The notes under the pieces: generated by a model
What the model was told of the DNA's origin: nothing
Database searches by the model: none
Seen by the model: the letters and a program-made list of their open reading frames with translations, nothing else
Program-made: the position numbers and the translations under genes
Shown here: positions 13,701 to 25,700 of the stretch, piece after piece
Layout: each line of letters opens with the position of its first letter
Numbering within the stretch: position 1 is the first letter of the stretch
Source: Onchidella celtica
Taxonomy: Eukaryota; Mollusca; Gastropoda; Systellommatophora; Onchidiidae
Reading direction: 5' to 3'
Assembly: GCA_963931925.1 (NCBI GenBank)
Contig: OZ007582.1
Coordinates: 22,817,724 to 22,881,723 of the forward strand
Length of the DNA: 64,000 nt

Positions 13701-16700
13701 TGTTTGTTTCGATTTAATACACCCTCTATACATACATTTTTATTGAATATTGTAACAGTTTTTGAGAAATGTGGGATTAACGATTTCATCACATCAAAAT
13801 CGGGCTGATGAAGTCGTGAATTCCCGAAGTGGTGGAATTCACGTTTTCATCAGACGAAAATCGGCCTATGGTCTGTTGGATTCACGATAATGTATCATGA
13901 TCGTCAGTTGGCTTTTCAGCAATACTGGCATAAGACAGCAGTTTTCTTTTGCATACATAACAAAGAGGGTAACACTTTTTTTAAATAGCAAAAAAAACAA
14001 CAACACAAAAACGTAGTTTTTCAAGAAATAAATTACTAAATCCGCTTTATTGTGGGCCCTCAATCTGGGGCTCTGAAACTACAGGAGCAATGGTGGGATC
14101 AATGGGCAGGTCATTGGGTGTCCCTGTGTCTGCCTCACAGGAGGGAAAGGCAGAATCAGCTTCTGGAATCAGCGTAGTGGCAATAAGTGGTTGGTTTGAA
14201 TTGTCCTTTTCTATCAAGGCAGAGGCAGCATGTGTCGCGATGTGGGTTAGATGGGGATAATTCGACTGACACTCTTTCGAGGTCCGCTCCCACAATCGAC
14301 GAACACACAAAAAAAAATACTTGCACTCTAAAAACTAAATAAATCAATTGCTTTGATTTTTAGCAGAACTGTAGGGCAGTTTAATTACATGTAATTAATG
14401 TAACAAATATAATTATAGATATAAATATCAATTCAAAGGCAACTGAATCTAAGTAATGAAACTACAGCTTTCTATAAAGACTAACTTATTCACTCTAACT
14501 ACTTGCAGGTCATATGAGTTAGATGCCAAATAGAATCCGTGCACGTGGCGACGGATATAACAGTTTAAATTCTATTAATTCAATGAGACATGTTATGATA
14601 TGGACATTTCCTCTAGACTTGCCATGGAGAATGCTTGTACAACCATGTGTTGTCTGGCGGTAGCTCTGAAACTGTCTTCAAAAGTAAGTAGAACGGTTCA
14701 CTTTCATCATTACAAATTAGTATGAACTCTCACCATTAGGCCCTCACTGGGAGTGAGAGCGCTGGATGTAAACGCTGTGGGTTCATATCAAACCAAGTAG
14801 TTTAGGCTCTGGAGCTTTAAAACATCACGCTCCTCACAATATGGACTGCTCAACTGCGTCTCTATGTCTCTCATCTGGCTGAGGACTATCGCCGTCCACT
14901 TCGTAAATGGATTGTCTACATGTGGCCACTATCTAAGCTCTGCACGGGTTTAAATACTAAGCTCTGCACGGGTTTAAATACTAAAGCTATGTCTCGACCT
15001 TCCGTCCAGATTCATACATTTGATTGGTGCAGTCGCTGGAGCTCAGCCTGCAGTATTAATTTATGCTTGTCACGGCCTTGCGCCAAATCAAGGTCACTTT
15101 TACCTAGACAAAATTTAAAATGCAAAACATTAACTACTAAAATCTTCAAACCCCGTGCTTTCTACTCTTATGCACGAATTTCCGAACGCCAACTAAGCGT
15201 CTGAATAAACTACCTTTACTCGCCCCTTATCTATGTTAATCAAAATCACGGGGTCGAGAACTGCTCTGTCATTCCTAGCTATACATTTATTCTGTCTCGC
15301 CCCTCCTTCTCTCCATCTATCAGAAAAAAGGTGTTTCAAAACAAACTGTTCACGAGAACAGCTCAAGGACAAAATTACGTTGGTTATAATCAACAAGATC
15401 GTAAAAATTAACTCACTGACGTCGTGACCTAGCACGGCATTTATGATCCTAATGTGATCATGACACATCCCCCACCCCAGTGAAAACTTTGGGTTTGAAC
15501 GACATAACTGTCTACTAACGTTGCTATGTAATAGTACTTTTGAAAGGGCTATATAGTAAAAAATATAGTGTTACTGAAAGTCAAAAAAAAAATAAATTCT
15601 AAGAACGTGCATTATCGATGGACAATAGCATATGTATATTTATATGCGACGTTCTGTGATAATATATAATTATTGTAGCACTTAAGAATTAAAGTGATAA
15701 ACTTCTCTCACACAGACATACCCTAAAGACTGAAATATTGAGCAACTAGCTCATCGCTTCATTGAGCGTAATTAATACATTCATAGAACATGAACGAACA
15801 ATAGTTAATTAAAGTAATGGTATCCTGGCAGCAGTAGGTCTGGTCGCTCGGTTTGCCATTTCCTCATCTCATTGACCCGCAGACAAAGGCGTCGAGGTTG
15901 TCTGAAACTCAGGTCATGGTCAGGATGGATGCTAGTGGAAAAAGGAATCACATGGAAATTTTGAGAAAGAATGTCCATAGTCGGTAGGACAATACCTTGC
16001 GAAACCATCCACGGTCTCCGAAAAAGTTGAAAAATGCTCGACCTCAATGCTTAACAGTCTCTATATAAAATAGCAACATATTCTGGTTTATCAATTATAA
16101 ATTTCGCCATAGTGAAGCTGAAATAACAAACGTCGACAAGATAATTAGCCTGACGTACTCTTTCAAAATCTGCGTAGCGCTCGTCTTGATTTAAGAATTA
16201 TATAGCGCTTCTCGCATTCAACAATAATCTAAATCTCAATTAATTAACATTACACTTTAATCTATATCTAATTATATCCAATCCGGGATAGATGAGGTGC
16301 CACCAGGCGATAGCAGTTAATTTAATGCGCCGTTTCCGTACGCAAGCCATGCACACGTCAAGTGTCACAGTCATCTCGGTTCAATTCAATATCTATATCG
16401 GGTATGTTCTTAGATAACTCATCCACCGGCCGCATGGAGAGTTACAATCATAATCAGTATTCTTACTTGTCATATCTAGTATTACGTTAGATGGTCCACG
16501 AAACGCGGAAAACCATAGTCATAATCGGTTGTATAAAAAACAACTCCACTCTTCTTCACAACTTCTTAAAAACGCGACCACGCAGTGTCCTCTGTTACCA
16601 CTGCAAAATATCTCAAAACGCGAATACTCCGTTCCTTACATAACCGGTCGGTCTTACACTGCCCGTCGGTCTTACACTGCCTGCGGCCTTACACTGCCCA

Positions 16701-19700
16701 GAGGCCTTACACTGCATCTCGGCGTCTTACACTGCCTGTGGCCTTACACTGCCCTGAGGCCTTACACTGCCCTGTGGGGCTTACAATGCCTGTAAGAACG
16801 TTCAACAATAACACGCGGATACGCAGTGTACTACGTTAGCACTGCCAAACATGTCTCAAATAATCGAAAAATACCAATATCATCCATCCCATGAGGCAAT
16901 CGCATTATTGCTCTCATCGGGTCGACGTCATACGCAGACGACTAAAAAAAAAGTATACTCAATATATATATTTCACATAGCTCTTATATCGACATCACCT
17001 CGATACTGATACAGACTCTTCCCATGAGACAAATTCATTGCTCTTCGGGCGGCGACACCAGCCGACAATAAAATCAATACTCACTACTCATCACTACACA
17101 AAAAAAATCACCTCCCTAAACAGTCTAATACTGCCCTCTCGGGAGCTCGTCAATATAAAGATGAGATCGGTTATACATAACGCTTAATAAGCTCCATAGA
17201 ACTGGCAGTGTGCTAACTGCACGGGTTCCAACAATTCAATAAAATCGTTACTCTCAATAACCAGATCAAATTACTCAATCAATGTGTCAATGTAGACACA
17301 TGAGTTACTTAGGTAAAATAAGAAACAAAGGAATGTACCAACACGATAATGATAAAGGTCTAATGAAAAAAAATACACCAAACACGACGCTAGACAAACA
17401 ACAAAAGACGAACGATAACAGACCCTACAGTCTGAATATAATTACACAGATAGGTGAGAAGAGAACAAGAGAGACGTCTTCCCAAAGAGACGAGGAAGAT
17501 GTGAACGCCACAATCTAAACAAATATACAGGTCCCTAACAAAGACTATTCTCACGAATGCGAATCCTCACTGTTTTAATCACCACTGGATGTTGCGAGAC
17601 CGCAGACGTTGTCGTCGAAACGGCAAAGTCGGCGACCAAGCCACCACTTTGGCACAGAGGACACGCACACGTAAGAACCTTCGCCGACCTCCCGCAGTTC
17701 TAACAAAGAAGAAAAGTAAAAGAAAAGCCTGTAAACACGAGGAGGAACACTCAACTCCCCAGACGCAGAGAAAATTTTAGGATGGAATCACTTAACTTTC
17801 AAGGAACTGGGTGGTAATTCCTTTAGCCCTTGCGTACACCACAGTCAGTCTTTTTTGTCTTTCACCGTTCCAAGTTCTGTTCTGTAGTCTGCCTGGCCTC
17901 GGTCATCGGGTCAATGGGAGAGCAGCGACATATGTGGAAGTAAAAATAACAAAGCAGTATACAAAACTAAATAATAAATAATTTTAAACTAGCTCAACGT
18001 GCGACATCCCGTGAGCGACGGATCATGAAAAGAACAAAAAATGTAATGCAAACAAAGAGAAAAGTTGATTATAATCTAACGAATTTAAGAAATTAAGGAT
18101 TAAGAAATTTGGTAAGTCCCCTCCAGTGTCGCGATGTGGGTTAGATGGGGATAATTCGACTGACACTCTTTCGAGGTCCGCTCCCACAATCGACGAACAC
18201 ACAAAAAAAAATACTTGCACTCTAAAAACTAAATAAATCAATTGCTTTGATTTTTAGCAGAACTGTAGGGCAGTTTAATTACAGGAATTAATGTAACAAA
18301 TATAATTATAAATATAAATATCAATTCAAAGGCAACTGAATCTAAGTAATGAAACTACAGCTTTCTATAAAGACTAACTTATTCACTCTAACTACTTGCA
18401 GGTCATATGAGTTAGATGCCAAATAGAATCCGTGCACGTGGCGACGGATATAACAGTTTAAATTCTATTAATTCAATGAGACATGTTATGATATGGATAT
18501 TTCCTCTAGACACGCCATGGAGAATGCTTGTACAACCATGCGTTGTCTGGCGGTAGCTCTGAAACTGTCTTCAAAAGTAAGTAGAACGGTTCACTTTCAT
18601 CATTACAAATTAGTATGGACTCTCACCATGCGGCCCTCACTGGGAGTGAGAGCGCTGGATGTAAACGCTGTGGGTTCATATCAAACCAAGTAGCTTAGGC
18701 TCTGGAGCTTTAAAACATCACGCTCCTCACAATATGGACTGCTCAACTGCGTCTCTATGTCTCTCATCTGGCTGAGGACTATCGCCGTCCACTTCGTAAA
18801 TGGATTGTCTACATGTGGCCACTATCTAAGCTCTGCACGGGTTTAAATACTAAAGCTATGTCTCGATCTTCCGTCCAGATTCATACATTTGATTGGTGCA
18901 GTCGCTGGAGCTCAGCCTGCAGTATTAATTTATGCTTGTCACGGCCTTGCGCCAAATCAAGGTCACTTTTACTTAGACAAAATTTAAAATGCGAAACATT
19001 AACTACTAAAATCTTCAAACCCCGTGCTTTCTACTCTTATGCACGAATTTCCGAACGCCAACTAAGCGTCTAAATAAACTACCTTTCCTCGCCCCTTATC
19101 TATGTTAATCAAAATCACGGGGTCGAGAACTGCTCTGTCATTCCTAGCTATACATTTATTCTGTCTCGCCCCTCCTTCTCTCCATCTATCAGAAAAAAGG
19201 TGTTTCAAAACAAACTGTTCACGAGAACAGCTCAAGGACAAATTACGCTGGTTATAATCAACAAGATCGTAAAATTTAACTCACTGACGTCGTGACCTAG
19301 CACGGCATTTATGATCCTAATGTGATCATGACAGTGATCATGACAGTATGTGAGTTGGACGACGTTGCCAACGATGTCTCTTGAAGTGGTTGGACAATGG
19401 AGTCTGGCAGTGGTGGTACTTCATCTTCTGGTAAGTGAGACTCCAGGTCTTGTCTATTTTTAGACTCATTGTAGGGATGTCCTTTGTTCTTTGGAGAAGA
19501 TGTGACCAAAGGATGGCTATGCACTACAGAAAGAGAAAGTGCATTGATGAAGGAGCCATCAAGAGAGGTAATGGAACAGCCCGCAACGTCACTGAAGGCT
19601 GTAAGGCTGACGTCTTTCAGCAGGGTGGACTCTTCAGATTCTGACAGAGGAACATGAACCGACTGGTTTTGACAACCAGTGTCTGCCTTGTTCTGGGTGT

Positions 19701-22700
19701 TTGGATTCGTGGGTTGAAGTGGAACTTTATTTTTCAAAGCCAAATTTAGGATCCGTTTGCCTTGTGAGTAAGGCTCCATGATGCCCTGTGGAATCATAGA
19801 CACAAAGAAAGTTCATTATACTTGTGTCTCTCATTTGCGTTTTCATATATATCTCTACACAGTCATTCGCCCAGATGAAAGGAGAGGGGAGAATAGAAAC
19901 ACTATCATGTGAAACATCATACACACACACATATATTCACACACAAACACACACATATATATGCATATTCACACACACTCCCACACACACACACACATAG
20001 GAAGACACTGCATACCCTTACATCATACATACAGTGACAGACATATTACTATATTGATGCATATCAACTTTTTCTTTTTCAATTTTTGTATTGGCAAGAG
20101 CAGTGCTTAATGGTTAATTATGAACAGTTTAATTGATGGAACATTAAATGATACTCGCATCACATTTTCAATGATTTTGTTTTTAAATTCGTTGCTATAT
20201 TGAGCACTTTTTGAAATCTTTTTAAGAAAAAAAATGCAAACTCACCTTTTACTTGGATATCTGTGGTGTCCAAAGCGTCAGTGTTACAGTTGATTAGAAA
20301 AACCGAAAAACGCTGTGCCTACGAGCACGTCTGTCCGAGCTCGGGGAAAATTCAACAAATTAAAAATAAAATTATGAATGTGAATTAGGAGCAATCCAAA
20401 AGTTACATGATGGAACACCTTTACCGACGGACGTCTTTGATGACCGTAACCGACGCGTTATAACAATACTATTGTTAGACGGATTATTCCCATCGGGGAC
20501 AAGCGCCAATATGATTTTCACGGCCATATGTCTCGTCGCTAATACTTACAACAATGACAGAAGCCACACCCTATCGGGCGGACGTCTTTGATCACAGGAA
20601 AGGGCCACCTGTGACTATTTAAATTGTCAGTCAGACATCGATGACAAGCGACCGTCTCCCATGAACAAAAGCCGTCTGATCAAGTCGTGAATACAACAAC
20701 ATGTTGAATTCACGGTTTCATTGGACCGGTTTGAAGGATTGAGGATTATTCACGATTTCTTTATTACGCAACAACTTTAATTACAGTAAAAAAAACTTAC
20801 CCAGGGGTCAAACAGGAATGTGTCTCTGTGTATTTACCATAACTTTTTGAAAAAAAAGTCACTTGATGCATTTTGTGGAATTCACGGTTTCATCAGCCGA
20901 CCGACGACTTAGGTAACCACTAGACAAGATGCATGGTTTATCATAAGAGGTTGAGGTTCACAATCACAAAGGTTGCATTTTTAGAGAACAGGGCTACTGT
21001 TACTGCACTCTCAATCTTTCCAAGTATGAATGGTCACTTTGCTGGTAGCATTTATAAATAATGTATTCCTTACAGTCAAATTGTCAGATTCCATTTTTTG
21101 AAAGTGAAAAATCAAAGGTAGGCTGAAAAAAAAAAAAAAGGCTGGTGTGGTTTTTCCCCCATATATGTATTAATTTTGATGATGATTTTCATGGCAAATA
21201 AATATAAATGTTCCTCCCTCTTTTGGCCTCAAAGTTGCAAAACTTATTTGTTTTATCAGGTGTGTAATATTTAAGATATCCTGCCCGGGAATGGCTAAAG
21301 CAAATTATTTCAAATGTCATAAGCCAGTAAATAAGAATGTTTCGATGGTCGCAGTGGCTTTATTTTCATCAGCATGCAGTCAGTTGAACTTTCTCATAAT
21401 CTGAATATTCACAAGGACTGAAATCATGTTCCTCCCCCATATTGTGCCTTTGAAAATGAAAGAAAAGGTACTTTTGCATTTCAAAGTTTATGTAACAGTT
21501 GCCACCTGCATATCAAAAGTTGCATTTTGAGAAGTGATATCAAATCAGTTTTGAAAAGAAAAGGAGAAAAATAGGGGTCGACAACAGACACAAAGATCCT
21601 TCACATAATATGCAACAACAGTAATGGTAATTGTGCAAATAATTTCCTTTATAGGAATGATATGTAAGTGGACTATGTAAATTGGGTTGAAAATACATGT
21701 ATACGGTCACCACTGTGTTAAGCTGATAGTGAAAAGAGGTCAGCTGTGCTGTAGAACTTGTACCATAGCCCACATAAAACAACAAGCTTTTTATTTATTT
21801 ATTTTTTTGTCTCATGGGATGTACTAATGTCCTTTATTGTTGCAGTTACACATTACACTGTGTTTATTTAAGATGGCAATTGTCAATTTGTTGATTTCAT
21901 AACCAAGGGTACAAGTACTATTAGTGTGATGAGTATGGAAGGACTCATTGAATATATTGTATACTGTCTTGGAAATTGATTTTGGATCACATGTCGTTCT
22001 CCCAAGAAGTGGAAAAAGTTAGTTCAGAATCATTGTTCTTTTCCAAGGTATTAATTTAATCTTGCATTTATAATTGAACAATAACCACGGAACATGGCAA
22101 CAGGTATAATTATGTGCATCTATGTGAAGTAGTAGTTGTACTCTTGTGAATCTTTATCTTGTGAGCACATTCGGGGCTGGAGATGTTTGTGTTATGATAC
22201 ACAGCTTTAATTGTTCCATGTGCTGGGAAGTGATCATTTATTTACTTTTACTATTCTGAACGCACATATCTGATTGTTAGGAGCAATAAACCTGGTCTTT
22301 CTTTTGCATTTAAAAGACAGAGCAAGGGACCAGTAATTTTTTAGTTATATGAAATTGGTGAGATGTCTGTCTCCTTTAGTATTCGTATCTTATCTTATAT
22401 TGAAATTTCTACCCCCCAACCTTCATTTTTTGGCAGCAATTTCGGGTTTTTTAAAACAGTCCTACCCACAGTTATATTCATTGTGATCAGAGAATAATGG
22501 AAGAATAAATGTACTAAAGATAGGGAAACACTATTTTGTGTTAATGTCTAGGCATTTGGGGGGGGGGGGGGCAGTTACAGCAATTAATCAAAATGGAAAA
22601 AAAATAAATTTTGTTTTCAGTATAGTCATCTTTCTCTGAACAAGAAATCAAAGGAAAAAATCAGATGTCCCCCCTTGCAAAAGTTGCAGAACTATTCACA

Positions 22701-25700
22701 CCCACAAAGCAAAACAGTATTTACACGAAATCTTTCAGAAAATGCTATAATGGCAGGAGTGGAATCCATACTTATGTATAAATTTACAGTGCATTTCATC
22801 ATTCTGAGCGACATGACAGTATTTTCATCAAGCGTATTGTTCGAGTTTTCTCATGAAATAATATCTGTACAGTTAATATTAAGAACACCCGAAAATGAAT
22901 CCTTGGTTCATGCGTAGTTTTTTTCCCACCGTCATTAAATGTTTCTGTTTATGCCCCCCCGCCTCCTTTTTTTTCTTTTTTTTAGTTAGGTGCGCGTGTG
23001 TGTGTGTTTAATGCAAAAGGGGCTTTACTGCACGAAAATTGTCGGCAATCGTTTTCATGAGATGTCGACAGGCGACGCCTGAAAACGTCCGTTTGTGTTG
23101 CGCAGGAAATACGTAACATTATTGCAGTTAATCGGGTTTACCAGTAAGCGAACTTCCCATGAATCCCTTCGTCCTCGAAAACGGGGTCAGAGGAAAACTC
23201 ATGCGGTTTGTATGCGCCTGATCGGGAAAATGCTGTGTCATGCAAGCGAGCGGCCTCAGGTTCACTGATGGGTGTGTTCAAGCAGCGGATACGGCCCGCG
23301 ATTAACATTTACCATGGGATGTGATCGGGTGACGCGTTACTGTTTGAGGTCCGTGGTTGTGGGCCAACGCACACTTTACAGTGGTCGTATTGATTATTTT
23401 TCTTGATTCAAGCTGTTGGGGTCGTTCTATTTCATTTTGCGTAAAAGTTATTGATAAAGAGTGCATCGTTAGGAGAAGTGAACACACCCTCCGTGCGTGG
23501 ATGATAGAACTGGTATTATTTTGCTTCTACGGATAGTTTTCTGTTGTCCCCATTAACTCAAAGGATTTAAATACAAGTAAAAAACATAAGATTACTGCCG
23601 TGTTTGCACTGATTCTTTTTGTTGGCAGTTTTTGCTTCAAATAATTCCTTTCTGAACACTGTTAGAGAAGGGGTTCATGGTGTTTGTGCGATTCTAAGGG
23701 GGTATACTTAAATTCTCAGCAGTAGGAAATTCCAGTTACTGTGTTGCCGACCATTATTATCCTGAGGCCTTCACTATCTCTGCGTTTTATTGCTGGTGGA
23801 TTTGCAGCATACACATTCTCCCACGGATTGGCAGTCTGGCATCAGTTTGTTGATTTATAATGGTGGCCACAAGGACAAAGTGTTTTGTGCCAGTTGGCAT
23901 GGGAAACATGATGAAATAATGGAAGGTCTTCCGCCCGTCTGCGCCAGTCAAGAAAACACAACTACCCCAGCCCCTTTTCGCCTGATTAGTCAATCTGACT
24001 ACCGCCCATTGATACAAACTGACTAGACCCTCACGCCCCCAGGTCAATCTGACCATTCCAATGCAGGTTGTTTAAGTTTATATCTTAATCATACTATGTT
24101 TGTTAACTCTTTGGTAAGTGGCGCGGACGGGGGGAAGACCTCCCGAAATAATCCCCCTCCCCTCCATTTGTGCCAAGCCCAAGAAATGTGTTCTTGCCAC
24201 AGTTTAAAGAGCCCAGTGAAGTATTAATCTCGATGCATTGAAAAGTGGGATGTAAACAGCATCTATTGGTTGGCATATGACGCACAAAATATTCTCACAC
24301 GTTCTGAGCTCGTGATTTTGCTGGTAGCATGGGACACTCCCCTATGGTTTAATAGTGGTTTATTTTATAATTTATTTAGTGGCAAGATCAGGACATGCCT
24401 GTGTTGGGGTGGTGGGGGGGGGGGTGGGGTGAGGAATATTTTTCTTGTCACTGGAAAAGAGTCCAAAGACCCTACTAGTATGCTGCAAAATGTGCCATCA
24501 TAGAATGACATATAGCAAGTGTCGTTCAAATGTGAAAGTTTCAGGATGTGTGTGTGTTTTTTTAAATATCTTTTCGTGCAGAAGACATGAACACTGACTT
24601 GAGGTTTTCTGAAATGCAAGTGTGAAATGTTCATTACTTTTCTGTTTTCGATCTGGACAAGTGGGATAGGCATACTACCAAAGGCATGCTGTCTTATATT
24701 AGTATGGAAATCCTACTATTTCAACAGATTTTAGAACAGGAGATCAAGGAATGGCATGCTGTCTTATATTAGTATGGAAATCCTACTATTTCAACAGATT
24801 TTAGAACAGGAGATCAAGGATTTGTACTTGTAGTTGATGTGGCAAGTGATAAAGTGGTGGAGAGATGTGATTAATTGATTTTGCAAGAATGAAATGTTCA
24901 TTACTTTCCTATTTTCGACCTGGACATGTGTGATAGACATACTACCAAATGCATGCTGTCTTATATTAGTATGGAAATCCTACTGTTTCAACAGATTTTA
25001 GAACAGGAGGTCAAGGATTTGTACTTATAGTTGATGTGGCAAGTGATGAGGTGGTGGAGAGATGTGATTAATTGATTTTGGCTCCATGTAAGATACGGAT
25101 GTCAGTGTCATCATTTCTTTCAAGGGTCTCTTTTTTCTGTCAATCGAGTTATTTCTTTTACTGATGGTTTTCAGTATTGATTCACTCATGGCTACTTCCA
25201 CTAAATTGTCAGTGTGTGTGGTCTTACTGAACATGTGTCAAAGTTCAGTGGTATTGTCTGTCAGATTCTTGTTTTGACTTTATACCCCATGCTTCAGCAG
25301 ATGTGTTGGTGCGCCAAGTGCTCAACTTGCAGTGTTACCGGTGGGATTTCATTTATTAGTTGTTTGAATTCATGATCAGCTGTATGATTTCCTAGGTCAG
25401 TGCAATAAAATGCTGGAATTGTTCAGTTGTTTTAAATTATAATTATTGGTACCAATTATTATTAATAATTATTGAAAAATGGTATTTAATGATAAGGATA
25501 TCAGATAATATTTCTAGGGTGTCAGTAAATTATTTACAACCGTTACCGCTTTTTTAAAATTATTTTTTTTTTAAATTTTGGATAAATTATAAAATAATTA
25601 TTATAACGTAAATGTGGGTAATCATGGTTAATTAGTGTAAACAATTCTATACTTTTCATCTTATTGTGGGCATGAAAAAATCAGCAGATAGCACAATTTG

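Larger units (their letters stand above)
14233..19345 (-). mobile_element. Non-autonomous LTR retrotransposon
   Basis: Two direct repeats of about 1.2 kb (14233-15465 and 18127-19345) enclose 2.66 kb with no gag or pol frame. The LTRs run TGTCATGA...CGCGACA on the - strand and differ at roughly 20 positions by eye (about 98% identity). The flanks are GCATG (14228-14232) and GTATG (19346-19350), a 5-bp duplication with one change. A purine-rich GGGGTGGGGGA tract adjoins the low-coordinate LTR and a candidate primer site adjoins the other, both fitting - orientation. It would need proteins in trans, possibly from the Gmr1-like family. Confidence 0.88.
14047..19779 (-). pseudogene. Unrecognised ~206-residue transposon-borne gene, split by an LTR insertion
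   Basis: On the - strand an acceptor (GATTCCACAG) at 19786 opens an exon whose ATG is at 19779-19777. The reading frame (start MEPYSQGKRILNLALKNK) runs to the insertion point at 19346 and resumes in the same frame at 14232, ending with TAA at 14049-14047. The stop lies inside AATAAA (14051-14046). The two parts fit with one copy of the 5-bp duplication removed, so the frame was intact before insertion. The product would be polar, Ser/Pro-rich and acidic. A possible 5' UTR exon ends with a GTGAGT donor at 20246. I recognise no domain. It may be the transposon's accessory protein or captured host sequence. Confidence 0.6.
13585..20908 (-). mobile_element. Long-TIR DNA transposon, split by an LTR retrotransposon
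   Basis: The two ends carry inverted repeats of about 35 bases (13585-13619 and 20874-20908) that agree at most positions. Both contain GTCGTCG and GCTGATGAAACCGTGAAT. Inside each end is a second imperfect palindrome built from the same CTGATGAA...GTGAATTC words (13806-13855 and about 20680-20725). Removing the LTR insertion leaves about 2.2 kb with one spliced gene on the - strand. The target duplication is unclear and I cannot place the superfamily. It lies in intron 7 of the NRF-like gene. Confidence 0.65.

Noticed and set aside
16529-16839. Two overlapping open frames rich in LHCP/YTA repeats
   Set aside because: They only translate the CTTACACTGCC tandem array in two frames.
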